64,000 bases of DNA from Caenorhabditis remanei (GCF_010183535.1 NC_071329.1:3038001-3102000), one strand, 5' to 3'. Positions 22,498-34,381 are shown, counted from the first letter of the stretch. Notes: a model not told the origin generated them from the sequence alone. A program made the numbers and translations.

Positions 22498-23382
22498 CAG
22501 TACTGCCCATGAAGAATGCAACACTTGCTGTTTTTAGTTGAAAATGGTCAATTTCGGGAGTGTGACACGGCCTTCCTGGTAGTCTCACAATATTGATTGT
22601 TTATGGACTGTACAGATCACAAATAGAGCTTTATTTTTGTAGTTGACAACTTTTTTGTACGGACGCTCCCAAGAGAGTTATAGTCATTTTAAGACGACAG
22701 CTCAAAAATCGCACTAATTTGTACTGAAATTGGCCGACTTGAGGGAGAAATTACTTTAGGGAGTGTCCGTACGATAAAGTTGTCAACTACAAAAATGAAG
22801 TTCTTTGTTTAATCTGTATGATCCATTAAAAGTTTGGCTCTATAGGCTGGTCCCTACCGCAAAGAATGGTCCCTACCGCAAAGAATGGTCCCTCGAGATT
22901 GATACGAAAAACTTTTCACCATTCTCTTAGGCTTAGGTTTCTCAGAAATTGGGAAAAAATTGACTAATACGATTAATAACCGATTTTGTCAATTTTTTCA
23001 CCAATTTCTAAGAAACCTAAGCCTAAGAGAATGGTGAAAAGTTTTTCGTATCAATTTTGAAGGACCATTCTTTGCGGTAGGGACCATTCAATTCTGAAAT
23101 TCGTGTCACCCAAAATTTTGGGACCATTCTTTGCGGCTGGGACCATTCTTTGCGGTTGGGACCATGTAATTCGGAAATTTGGGTCACCCAAAATTTTGGG
23201 ACCATTCTTTGTGGTTGGGACCATTCTTTGTGGTTGGGACCGTTCTTTGCGGTTGGGACCATTCTTTGCCTATAGAGCCAAAGTTTTCTTGGTGTGACAA
23301 TCAGAATCACTATGGCACACTCTCAAAGTTGGTAATTTTCCACTGAAAACAGCGAAAGTTGATACCTTTTTGTCCGGTACTG
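22498..23382. repeat. CAGTAC palindromic element carrying a second palindrome
   Basis: Outer ends CAGTACTGCCCATGAAG and TTTTGTCCGGTACTG with flanking TA. Inside, 22836-23279 is a different palindrome with ends GGCTCTATAGGCTGGTCCC / GCCTATAGAGCC and repeated ACCGCAAAGAATGGTCCC blocks. Confidence 0.65.
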
Positions 23383-23584
23383 TAAGAATGATTTTGTTAA
23401 AAGTGTGTATTTCTGATTTCACCAGTAATAACAACATTCTAGAACTTGTATTCATTGAGCAGGAAAAAAGTGAGTAACAGAGTAAAAAAAAGGAAAACGA
23501 ACAAAAATTCATTAAGAAAAACGGAAAAGAAATCTGGTGAGACGTCAACAAAAGGCGGACAAAAACAAGAGAAATCTCAATCTC

Positions 23585-25456
23585 TCAACGCCACATATGC
23601 CTCATTTGCTGGATATGACCCTCTTGTGACTGTTTCACATTTTTGAAATTATTCAATAACCGTACTCGATTGGCACGTGTCCAACGAATACGATAGATCA
23701 GGAGAAGTGGGAGTAGCATGGCGGAGAAAGGGACGGTCTGGAAATAAGGTTTCTAGGTCACCAAAATTTTTTTTTTAAAAGACTTACATAAAACCAAACG
23801 ACCCAAAAGTAGAAATCGGCTATTGTTATGTAAGGCCGGATATGGCGTAGTGCACAGATACCCAGAGAATAAATAAGCATTAGGATAAATAGGGATAAGG
23901 ATAAGAAGCAGATGGTACCAGTCGAGTCGATGGCTTCGCGTTTTCGAAATCTGGCGTTCAATTTGAAACGGGTTCTGCTAAAAAAGGCACAGACGTTGCA
24001 AAGATATGCCTAACTAGGGAAGGATCTCGGGTTGGAGTTACAGGTCGAGATATACAGTACCGCTCATGTGTTTAGCCCTTCTCAGTTGAAAATGCCCAAC
24101 TTTGATAGTGTGTCATAGTAAAACTAGCAGTCCCACAAAATAACATTTTATGGGATCAAACAGACCAAGAGTAGTCCTTCATTTTTGTAGTTGGCAACTT
24201 TTTTGTACGGACACTCCCTAGCAAGTTGACAAAGTAATTTATCCCTCAAATCAACCAATTTCAGTGCAAAATAGTACATCTCTCTTAAAATGACCATAAC
24301 TCTCGAGAAGAGCTGCGCACTAAAAAATTGTCAACTACAAAAATGAAGGACTACTCTTGGTCTGTTCGATCCCATAAAATGTTATTTTGTGGGACAGTTA
24401 GTTTTACTATGACACACTCTCAAAGTTGAGCATTTTTCAAAGGCAAAACTTAATACACTTTCGGGCGGTACTGTATATCTCGATCTCGGACGGAAATTTT
24501 GCGCTGATTTCAAATCTGGATTCCAATTTTGCTTAACGATCTTGTGAAAAAAAGTTATTCGTGTTTTTGTGGCTTCTCAGTGCAAAATGTGTCGTGTCCT
24601 GGTTTCAAAACGTACTTATTTTGATACTGCTGCATTCTTAATGTTGTGCCTATTAGATAAGCCGTGCGGCAAGTTTTCTACGAAAATAACTGTGCGGCTG
24701 TTTCGCTGTCTGTAGCTGCGGCATGGTTTACTCTTTGAAGAAACCATGCAGCAATTTTGCAGAAATGGGCGTGTCTAAGAAAACGGCCAGAAAAAAAGGA
24801 ACTTACGAGTATTCCAATCTTGTGTTATACCGCCTCAACAACAAGGAAACTGCAAAATTGAATAACACCAGAAAAGAGCAGACACAAAAGTAGATACTCG
24901 ACCTGGCGGCACTGGCTCTAGGGAACATAAAACACGCAAGTAGGGCACCATCCAACGGGTCATCCCATATTAACAATTTTCCGGTTATCGAGCTACAAAC
25001 GAATACCAAAATGAGAATAGTACACGATACACGGATGGTTTTCCTTCCGGTGTAGTCGGGTAGAAATGTGGCGAAGACTCTTTCCACCATTAGACCTGTC
25101 TGCCCGTAGATCATACCACTGGTAGCGGTCAACATAAATTCCAGATAGGGTGCACAATGCGCCTCGGTTTGTAGGTAATCACAAACTTCGCCCAATTTGA
25201 AAAAGTGCTTATACAACACGAGAATCGCCTCTAGACTATAAGATAACTGGTATAACACTGCGTAGATCAAATTTTGGAGGAGCAAAAGCTTAGTCGACCA
25301 TTGGAATACTGATTTATGGAGTACTAAGTGGATAGCTGGATAGGTCAAGAATAGTGTTATAATGGCGGCGATGACGTCGACGAATTGAGAGATCGCCAAG
25401 TTTCGACTGGCTAGAAAGTCTTGCTGATCAGGAGAAGCGCACGTTAGGTCGGACAT
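23585..25456 (-). CDS. sra chemoreceptor, gene 5
   Basis: Exons 25456-24807, 23974-23788 and 23737-23585 give 329 residues with the two-intron pattern of genes 1, 2, 3 and 6. It starts MSDLTCASPDQQDFLASRNL. Marks: HFFKLGEVCDYLQTEAHCAP in ECL1, SGMIYGQTGLMVERVFATFL, WDDPLDG, RRYNTRLEYS, FRKREAIDSTGTICFLSL, WVVWFY, PFSAMLLPLLLIYRIRW, and a tail VKQSQEGHIQQMRHMWR. A CCCTAG acceptor-like site sits three bases before the ATG. Intron 1 (23975-24806) contains one element inserted in another. I see no AATAAA close to the stop. Confidence 0.9.
24010..24600. mobile_element. Nested MITEs in sra gene 5 intron 1
   Basis: 24055-24473 starts CAGTACCGCTCATG and ends GGGCGGTACTG, with TA on both sides. The flanks (CTAGGGAAGGATCTCGGG...GAGATA and TATCTCGATCTCGGACGG...) are contiguous parts of the family seen intact at 25918-26532, so the CAGTACC element has inserted into the other one. 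Confidence 0.7.
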
Positions 25457-26626
25457 TTTCTAGGGAATGCAACCAGGTAGTTGATTGGAAAAACAAGAAG
25501 TGTATCAATTCTAGATTGCTATAGCGACCAGAGAGAGGTTGTCTGGTCTGGAAATTGGAAAAAAAAGCATGGGGGGGGCAGGGGAACGGAAACGAGATAA
25601 TAAAAAAGAAAAGTTATTCGAGATAAGTGTATTATATTAGAATGAAATGAGTGGGTGAAAAACAAAACAGCGACAATTTTTCTGCATAGACGGAAGTAAA
25701 GACGTAAGGCAGTATGAAACAGACGGCTTACTCTTCGGGAAATTTTGGGCCTGCCCCGGTCAGCCCGGATTCAAAAAAATGTGTACAAATTCTTTTCGAA
25801 ATTTTTTGAAATTTTCATTTTAAAAAAGTCAAAATTCTCCAAAATTCTCGTACGCTCCAGTCAGTTTATTTCATATGTGGTACGCGCGCTGTACCTATTG
25901 TGCCGAGTCGCTACTCACTAGGGAAGGATCCCGAGTCGAGATGGAGTTACAGGACGAGATATACATCACTAAAACCGAAATTTTGCGCTGATTTCAAATC
26001 TGTATTCTGATTTTGCTGAACGATCTCGTGTAAAAAGTTATTCGCGTTTTTGTGGCTTCTCAGTGCAAAAATGAGCATTTTCAAGACTCCCAAAATTAAC
26101 GTTTTTCTTATTTTTTTCAAATTTTTTTGTGTTGTACATGTATTTCCAATAATGTAGATTGTATTCTTTGTGTTGGAACTTTAGAAAATTTTCAGACAAA
26201 TTTATTGTAGATGCGTCACTTTTGGAAATTTAAGAAACTCCACAAAAATTTTTCTGAAAATAAATTCTGAAATCAAACTATGCAAAAATCATCTTTCTAT
26301 CCATACTCATACGTACAACACAAAAAAATTTGAAAAAAATCAGCAAAACGTTACTTTTGCGAGTCTTGAAAATGCTCATTTTTGCACTGAGAAGCCACAA
26401 AAACGCGAATAACTTTTTACACGAGATCGTTCAGCAAAATCAGAATATAGATTTGAAATCAGCGCAACATTTCGGTTCTAGTTATATATATCCCGACCTG
26501 TAACTCCATCTCGACTCGGGATCCTTCCCTAGTCAGTGAATTTGCGCTTGATAAAGCCAAGCAACAAGATATTTTTACAAAATTTACAAAAGTTCAACAG
26601 CAATTTTTTTTAAAAACCCGATTTAT
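25457..26626. other. Intergenic with one palindromic element
   Basis: 25457-25917 shows only AT-rich sequence and a short GGCCTGCCCCGG stretch; 25918-26532 is a palindrome; the rest is the 3' flank of gene 6. Confidence 0.5.
25918..26532. repeat. CTAGGGAAGGATCC palindromic element
   Basis: Ends CTAGGGAAGGATCCCGAGTC and the exact complement at 26513-26532. Arms of about 230 bases pair through GTAAAAAGTTATTCGCG and GCATTTTCAAGACTC. Confidence 0.8.
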
Positions 26627-28772
26627 TTAATTCCACATATTCTTCATCTGATTAATGTGTCCATCTTGTGACTGTTTAGTCTTTGTTATATCCGTTATCT
26701 TCTTCGACCGGATCTGACGAGTCGTGTTGATACGATGGATAAGAAGGAGGGGGAAGACACAAGCGGCGAATGGGATTGTCTGAAAAATTAATATTGAAAA
26801 GAGAGACAGAAGGTGGATGGCGAAAAGCGCAAATTCGCTGAGTAGCGACTCAAGTTACAGCGCTGACGGTGATACGCAGCTTATTGACCTTGTGTAAATT
26901 CGCTGAGTAGCGACTCAACACAGTAATATCGAAAGCGATATGGAGCTTAAGTAGAAATTTCGCGTTGCTTATACTTATAGTGCTTTGCAAATTCACTGAG
27001 TAGCGACTCGACACAGTAGTTAAAGTGTTGACCACGATACGAAGCTTAATGAGACAACGCCTTTTTGAAAAACATAGCCTACAAACCGAACTGCTACAGT
27101 ACTCGCTGTGTTCTACATTTTGGTGTATTTTTCAGCTCAAGTATGCTCTAAGTTTCCAGGCGTCCAGTTTCAAAACCGCTTAGTTTCAAAACGTCTTAGT
27201 TCCCAAAGACTCGAGACCCTCTCCACTCACATAAAACCATACGATCCAAAAATTGAATTGAGCCGGATCGATCGCCTTCCTTCTCCATAAATTCAACAAT
27301 ACCATGATACCAATTGAATAAATAAACATGAATATAAATTCCACTAGTGTCAGAAAACATATCGTTTCAGTCGAGTCGATCACCTCTCGTTTTTGGAATC
27401 GCTCACGCACTTTGAAGCGGGTTCTGGAACTGAGATATATTTTTTTAAAAAAGGGTGTACTGTAGAAAAAAAATCTAGGGCTTCATTTTTGTAGTTGACC
27501 ACTTTTTTGTACAGGCGGTTTCTGCGGAGATACAGCGCTTCGAACTTATCAAGTCGCTACTCAGCAAATTTGCTAGGTTAAGCGATGCAAAAAGTCAAGC
27601 AATGCGAAATGTCTTATTTATCTCTGTATGAGTCGCTACTCAGCGAGTTCACACATGGTTAATAAGCTCCGTATCACCGTCAGCGCTGTAACAATGGTGT
27701 TGAGTCGCTACTCAGTGAATTCTTCCAAAACTGAAGTTCAAATGGGCTCCGTATCGCCGTCGATATTATGTACTGTGCTGAGTCGCTACTCAGTGAATTA
27801 GCGCTCGATAAGGTTGAACAGGACAAAAACTAAATTATATCGAGCTCTTGTTGCAACAATTTTGAAAAAATTTGAAAAAAGATTGAAATTTTGAATTTTT
27901 TCTAATTTTTGACAATGTTTTGGAACATCGAGAAAAACTGAAGCATACAAGAATTTCGGAGAATTTAGACTATTTTTTCATGAAAATTTCGAAAAATTTC
28001 AAAAAAAAATGTAGAACAGGACAAGAGTCTTCATCAAGCTCCGCATCGTCGTCAATATTGGTACCATTACAGTGTTGAGTCGCTACTCAGCAAATTTAAA
28101 ATGAAGATTCCCGGTTCGTGAAAAACGAAAAACTCACTCATACTCCCACTTCTTATTATACCGCATCACCGCCACGCACACCACCAAATTGAACAGCCCG
28201 AGTGCCGTACAAACCGTAAAGTACCAATTCGAGCGGTCCCATGTCTTCGCAGGGAACACAAAACATGCAATGACATAACCCTTTAACGGATCATTCCAGA
28301 TAATCAGACGGCCTGTGGAGGCGCTAGAAATGAATAGAACGACTGATAGAATGGCTCCGATCGATGGTTTCTTATCATAAAACGTGGCGAATAGACGTTC
28401 AAGCATCAACGCCGTATGTCCGTAGATCATACCACTGGTACCTGCCAGCATTATTTCTAGGTACGGTGCACAGTGGTCTTCCCGTTGCATTATTTCACAA
28501 GGCTCGTCCAACATGAATAAAGTTTTATAAATCAACTCCACAGACTCTATAGAATAGGAAACTTGATGGATATTTGCGTAGATCAAAATTTGAATCAATA
28601 GAATCTTTGTGGATATCGTAAAGATTGACTTGTTGAGCACTGCATGAATAGCCAATAGAGAAGAGAGGAAGGTAATTAGGACGGCAATTAAGTCTATAAA
28701 TTGGGAAATTAGGAAGTTTGCATTGCCCACATAGCTGATATCATCAGAGGTGGCGCAGGTGAGGTTACTCAT
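26627..28772 (-). CDS. sra chemoreceptor, gene 6
   Basis: Exons 28772-28138, 27423-27231 and 26779-26627 give 326 residues. It starts MSNLTCATSDDISYVGNANF. Marks: LFMLDEPCEIMQREDHCAPY in ECL1, SGMIYGHTALMLERLFATF (the usual GQTGL is GHTAL), a short TM3-TM4 loop, WNDPLKG (WDDPL elsewhere), RYNKKWEYE, FKVRERFQKREVIDSTETIC, WIVWFY, TIPFAACVFPLLLIHRIN and a tail TKQSQDGHINQMKNMWN. Exon 2 is six bases longer than in siblings, before TM7. A TTTTCAG site lies 20 bases before the ATG; AATAAA follows the stop. Both introns contain TGAGTCGCTACTCA hairpin motifs. Confidence 0.9.
27540..28100. repeat. TGAGTCGCTACTCA hairpin motif cluster in sra gene 6 intron 1
   Basis: Five copies of AGTCGCTACTCAG(C/T) at about 27549, 27630, 27706, 27779 and 28078, often near CTCCGTATCGCCGTC-type text. 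Three inverse copies lie in intron 2 (about 26830, 26893, 26997). Five-base stem around CGCT. Confidence 0.65.
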
Positions 28773-28793
28773 TTTAATATGGCTGTAATATGG

Positions 28794-30943
28794 CTGAAAA
28801 CAAAAAAATAAGAGGCGGAAGGAACTGGAGGGGGTCTGAAAATGTGATTAGATTATAGAACAATGCGGGAAAACAAGAAAAAAACAACAAAACATCGAGA
28901 AGAAGAAGACAAGAGAGATCTTTGAAATGTAGATAATGTGTTTCTTGTTATCAAACGTTTTGAAAATTGAAATTTTTAGTATTTCTTGGAAAAAAAGCGT
29001 CCAAGGCGCGCCAGAATAGGGTTGCTCGGCTGTTTGTCTGTCTGTCTGTCTGTGTGCCCACAAATCCGGATGTACACGATGTTAGGGAATCAGAAACATG
29101 AAAATTTTGTCAGAATTTGTTTGAAAATTTCAGTAAAATTAGAGACTTCCCATTTCGATCCCTAAACCCTAGACCCTAGACCCTAGACCCTAGACCCTAG
29201 ACCCTAGACCCTAGACCCTAGACCCTAGACCCTAGACCCTAGACCCTAGACCCTAGACCCTAGACCCTAGACCCTAGACCCTAGACCCTAGACCCTAGAC
29301 CCTAGACCCTAGACCCTAGACCCTAGACCCTAGACCCTAGACCCTAGACCCTAGACCCTAGACCCTAGACCCTAGACCCTAGACCCTAGACCCTAACCCT
29401 AGACCCTAGACCCTAGACCCTAGACCCTAGACCCTCGACCCTAGACCCTAGACCCTAGACCCTCGACCCTAGACCCTAGACCCTAGACCCTAAACCCTAG
29501 ACCCTAGACCCTAGACCCTAGACCCTAGACCCTAGACCCTAGACCCTAGACCCTAGACCCTAGACCCTAGACCCTAGACCCTAGACCCTAGACCCTAGAC
29601 CCTAGACCCTAGACCCTAACCCTAGACCCTAGACCCTAGACCCTAGACCCTAGACCCTAGACCCTAGACCCTAGACCCTAGACCCTAGACCCTAGACCCT
29701 AAACCCTAGACCCTAGACCCTAGACCCTAGACCCTAGACCCTAGACCCTAGACCCTAGACCCTAGACCCTAGACCCTAGACCCTAGACCCTAGACCCTAG
29801 ACCCTAAACCCTAGACCCTAGACCCTAGACCCTAGACCCTAGACCCTCGACCCTAGACCCTAGACCCTAGACCCTAGACCCTAGACCCTAGACCCTAGAC
29901 CCTAGACCCTAGACCCTAGACCCTAGACCCTAGACCCTAGACCCTAGACCCTAGACCCTAGACCCTAGACCCTAGACCCTAGACCCTAGACCCTAGACCC
30001 TAGACCCTAGACCCTAGACCCTAGACCCTAGACCCTAGACCCTAGACCCTAAACCCTAGACCCTAGACCCTAGACCCTAGACCCTAGACCCTAGACCCTA
30101 GACCCTAGACCCTAGACCCTAGACCCTAGACCCTAGACCCTAGACCCTAGACCCTAGACCCTAGACCCTAGACCCTAGACCCTAGACCCTAGACCCTAGA
30201 CCCTAGACCCTAGACCCTAGACCCTAGACCCTAGACCCTAGACCCTAGACCCTAGACCCTAGACCCTAGACCCTAGACCCTAGACCCTAGACCCTAGACC
30301 CTAGACCCTAGACCCTAGACCCTAGACCCTAGACCCTAGACCCTAGACCCTAGACCCTAGACCCTAAACCCTAGACCCTAGACCCTAGACCCTAGACCCT
30401 AGACCCTAGACCCTAGACCCTAGACCCTAGACCCTAGACCCTAGACCCTAGACCCTAGACCCTAGACCCTAGACCCTAGACCCTAGACCCTAGACCCTAG
30501 ACCCTAGACCCTAGACCCTAGACCCTAGACCCTAGACCCTAGACATCCGGACATTCGGAAACACAGACTGAAAAACTGGCTACCATTAAGCCATATTGTT
30601 TCAGCCAATTTTTACAATTATTTGGTCATCCGGACAAAACTGGCACACATTTGCACCCGGACACATCAAATTTTTGAAATTTCTAAAATCGCGGACCATC
30701 TGGTCATTTTGACACACTCACAGATACCCGTACATACCTAAAACGTACCTACATATTCTGAAACGTCCGGTTTTAGAATGTGTCAATTTTTCCAGTTTTA
30801 AAACGTTCCAAACCGTAGTCATTGTCACAAACTACGAAAAACGTTATTTCCTTCTGACTTTTCCCATTTTTGATATCTGACCTTTCTTATTTCCTATAAA
30901 TTAAAAAAAACAAAAATATAATAAGAATGCTGACAAAAAGTAT
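28794..30943. other. Intergenic between sra genes 6 and 7
   Basis: 28794-29159 is AT-rich with CTGTCTGT near 29035. A CCCTAGA array fills 29160-30544. 30545-30943 carries TCCGGACA-type and AAACGTCC motifs. No gene. Confidence 0.6.
29160..30544. repeat. TCTAGGG heptamer array 4 (as CCCTAGA on plus)
   Basis: About 1.38 kb, opposite in orientation to the other three arrays. Very regular, with occasional CCCTAAA, CCCTCGA and CCCTAACCCTAGA variants; begins CCCTAAACCC and ends CCTAGACATCCGG. Confidence 0.95.
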
Positions 30944-33418
30944 TTATTTCCACATGGTCGTTATCTGATTAATATGATCCTCTTGTGTCGCTCGTGTACT
31001 CGAAATTCCAATAAGTCGTTGTGTTCGAAAAGCATTGGTAGTTCTGACGCGGTAGATCAAAAGTGTTGGGAATGACATGGCGATGAACGGGACAGTCTGA
31101 AAGTGCGCTCCATGGATAATTATCTTTTTTCTCGGTAGAGTGCGTTTATAACTCACATACAAGACGACGACCCAAATGTGATATTGCTCTATTGGAATCT
31201 GACTTCTGATGGATTTCAGAATAGAGATTCCTGACGAATAAATAATCATAAATATAAATTGGGTGAACGTTAAGAAGCAGATAGTTCCAGTCGACTCAAT
31301 CACTTCTTGTTTGTTGTAGCGAGCGCAGAGTTTGAAGCGGATTCTGGAATTATATCAAAAAGTTGTCTTTAGATAAAATGTGTAGAACTTTACGCTGATT
31401 ATTTTACCTGTTGAAAAATTTTTGATACCGCTAACCGCTGAGGAGATAAACGCTTTAAAGGTAGCAGCTGGGAAGAGAGCGCAGACAGTCAGACACTCCC
31501 GCTTCTCTGCGTCTCCTCTATCATCCTCAGATGTTTGACGGCTTCTTTCTTCGCAGTTTTTAGTGCTATCAAATAGTTGTCAACAGATAAAATGTGCAAA
31601 ATTTTATGCTCTATATTTTTGTAGTTTGTAGTTTTCTGATAGCATTAATCAGCAGTGAGCTATACGCGTTTAAAGGTAGCAGCTATGGAGAGCGCGCAGA
31701 CAGTCAGACACTCCCGCTTTTCTGCGCCTTCTCCATCTCCTTATGAGTTTGACGGCGTGTTTCTCCGCAGTTTTTAGTGCTATCAAAAAACTGTCAACTA
31801 ACAAAATTTAGGAAATTTCATGCTCTATATTTTTGTAGTTTGTAGTTTTTTAATAGCACAAGCCAGTAGAGAGATATGCGCGTTATAAGGTAGCAGGTAT
31901 TGAGAGAGAAAGAAAGAGAGCCTGTCTGCGTCTCTCTTCTACATATCTATGATCACCTGATTGCAAACTAGACACATTTGCTTTATCACAAATCACAAAA
32001 ACCAGTCAAAAACCAGTCAACCTTAACTTGTTTACTCACTGATACTCCAACTTTTTGTTATACTTATTCAACCACACCGACATCGCCAAATTGAATACAG
32101 AAATCCCAGTAATCACATAAAAATACATAATAGACCGTGTAGCACTCTGTTTAGGAAACATAAAACATGCGAGAAGTGCTCCTTGCAACGGGTCATCCCA
32201 ATAAATAATCTGGGCGGTTAGGATCCCGAAGATCACGACGATAATGGCTATGGACCAGCCGAGGAGCAAACTTTTCTTCCCTTTGTAGTCAGGGAGAAAT
32301 GTGGCAAAGGTTCGTTCGAGGATAAGACCGGTTTGGCAGTAGATCATTCCAGATGTGGAGCACAGGAGGGTTTTCATGACTAGTGCACAGTCGGATTCGA
32401 GTTGCATTAGTTCGCAGGGTTTGTCGAGCTAGAAATGGATACTCTGTGTGTCGGTTAATCCCGATTTCCATTGAAAATGGCAAAAGAGCCTCAGGACCCT
32501 GCGCAACTAGCCATTTCAAAAAATACTAAAAGCCAGTTCGAAGATTCGAGCGTTTTATAATGGAGTAGTGAACAGAACACACGACTGATTTAATATACTC
32601 TTTCAGTGATCACAGGTTATAAAACGGCAAAGTTGCAAAATGAGAAGTTTTGAAACGACACGGTTGCAAAACGACTAATTGCAAAACGTCACGGATTTGG
32701 CTCCAGACGCCATAATGCCTTTTTAAATTTGGTAGATTTTCATAGAAAATTTAAAACTAATTTCGTCATTTTTCAAATTTCCTTCAGTTTTATTATGTAA
32801 GAATCATTATAGACACATTTTCTATGTTTACAATAGAAAACAAAAAAGTTTTTACCCTGGGGGAGTCGAACCCGGGTATCGTTCCGTGGGACACACTTTC
32901 CGAAATTACCCACTGCGCCACGAGGTCACTTTTTTCAAAATGCTCAAAAACTCTTTTTTGTCGTTTTTAGGTTGAAAATATAGGTTTTTGGACATTTTTT
33001 TCACCTATAAAACCTCTTTTACGACTTTTTCGGTCTTAACCAGGTATTTCACTTGAAGCGCTAATATCTCCTTAGGGACCGCCCGTACTAGAAAGTAGTC
33101 AACTACAAAAATAGAGCTCTAGGTATGATCTACAGAACCCTTCCACATACCTACCTTGAAAAACCTCTTATAAACGATAACCACCGCCTCTATAGAATAA
33201 GTAAATTGATACAATACCGCATAGAACATGTTCAAAAACAGCAAAACTTTTGTAGAGTTCTCAAAAATTGATCGTTTCAAGACCACATGTATAGCGAGGT
33301 AGGAGGATACAAATGTGATAAGGGCAGTGGTAAGATCCACAAATTGGAAAGCGATGAAGTTGAAACTAGCCATCCTATTTAAATCGGAGGATAAGGCGCA
33401 CGTCAGATTAGAAGTCAT
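30944..33418 (-). CDS. sra chemoreceptor, gene 7
   Basis: Exons 33418-33155, 32428-32040, 31343-31157 and 31096-30944 give 330 residues. I prefer the MTSNLTCALSSDLNRMASFN start over the in-frame ATG at 33481, because a CCTCTCAG acceptor-like site lies between. Intron 1 (phase 0) splits KRFFK from LDKPCELMQLESDC at the same place as gene 4, and exon 2 is 389 nt in both, so genes 4 and 7 form a subgroup. Marks: SGMIYCQTGLILERTFATFL, WDDPLQG, NKYNKKLEYQ, FKLCARYNKQEVIESTGTIC, WVVVLY, TVPFIAMSFPTLLIYRVR and RATQEDHINQITTMWK. AATAAA overlaps the stop. Intron 1 has a tRNA-like sequence; the intron between exons 2 and 3 has a three-copy tandem repeat. Confidence 0.9.
31361..31965. repeat. Three tandem copies of a roughly 200-bp unit in sra gene 7 intron
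   Basis: Units share TTTAAAGGTAGCAGCT, GCGCAGACAGTCAGACACTC and GCAGTTTTTAGTGCTATCAA and occur at about 31361-31580, 31581-31790 and 31791-31965, the last diverged. The CAGACAGTCAGACACTC piece also appears at 63220. Confidence 0.65.
32854..32927 (-). pseudogene. tRNA-like sequence, degenerate
   Basis: On minus: GACCTCGTGGCGCAGTGGGTA resembles an acceptor stem plus A-box, and GGGTTCGACTCCC resembles a B-box, about 74 bases in all. The 3' acceptor side (CAGGGT) pairs poorly with GACCTCG and I cannot fold a proper anticodon stem. It is likely a tRNA pseudogene or tRNA-derived repeat. Confidence 0.4.
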
Positions 33419-34381
33419 TTTTCTGAGAGGACTGATATAAAATGAGAAAATAATTTCAAAAAAAGGAGAAGTCGTGCTCATTCACCGTAAAAAACTTATA
33501 GCTAGACACGGAAGGGAATAAGGTATGTACCCTCGTAGAGTGTGTAGGTTACACTTGAATTAGTCATCTTTTTTCTTAAGTCCGTGAGATCTTGCAGATT
33601 TTTGAATTTTTGGTATTTAAGGTATCAGAATAGTAGGAGATGTTTGTTTTTCAAAGTTGAGGAGGAATTTTATGGATGGGTGATTTTCTGAAAAAACCCG
33701 ATTTTATAGACATCCGGACACACAGACTGTCCAAGTCAACAGCTTGCGCACCAATTATGGCCTCCGTCACTAATTATTGATAATTAGCGCGCCGAGCGTA
33801 TTTTTTGAGAAAAGAAAACACTGATTTTAGCATAGAAAACAAGATTTCTGCGACAAAAATCGTTTAAAAAAATCACATGTTACCCTCCCTCTGATCGCGG
33901 ACATTGACAAAATCGCTTGTATCTTCGTTCATTTTGATGTTAAGAGAAATCTGAAAACAGATTCGGAATCCTCGTGTCATCAGCTTTCTAATAGTATACA
34001 TCACTTATTACAAATTACTAGCCGCTCCCCGTTTTCTAAGCCGATTTCCGAGCGCCTTCTTCATTCAACCACGCGCCTCGCTGTTCCCCTCCGTCTGATC
34101 GCGGACATTGGAGAAAAACTCAATTTTTCGCGAGCTTCGACTAATTTTGGGTTGAAAACTTTGATTTTTTGCATTAAAACCCTGTATTTAGGCTATAAAG
34201 ACCTTTATTTTCCAGATACCGCTGCATTCTTTCAGTCAGAGGCAAAACTCCATATTTCTTTAGTCCAAACAAATATAATCAATGACCCAGAGTACAATAT
34301 ATATTATTTGTTATAATTGTTTTATTCTCACGTAAATTTCACGGATTTCTTTGTTCCAAAAATCGGTTAAGTGTTATTGAA
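33419..34381. other. Intergenic between sra genes 7 and 8
   Basis: Contains the left arm of an inverted pair (about 33718-33850; partner 35795-35923), dispersed-repeat copies and the AATAAA region of gene 8 (minus, about 34320). No gene. Confidence 0.5.

Larger units (their letters stand above)
21335..23584. other. Intergenic between sra genes 4 and 5
   Basis: Contains TGAGTAGCGACTCA motifs (about 21505 and 21592), a half copy of the 11987-12538 palindrome (21660-21826), the CTCGGCACA element (22089-22184), a short CCGAATTCCGAATTCC repeat (22385-22430) and a nested palindrome pair (22498-23382). No supported gene. Confidence 0.55.
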
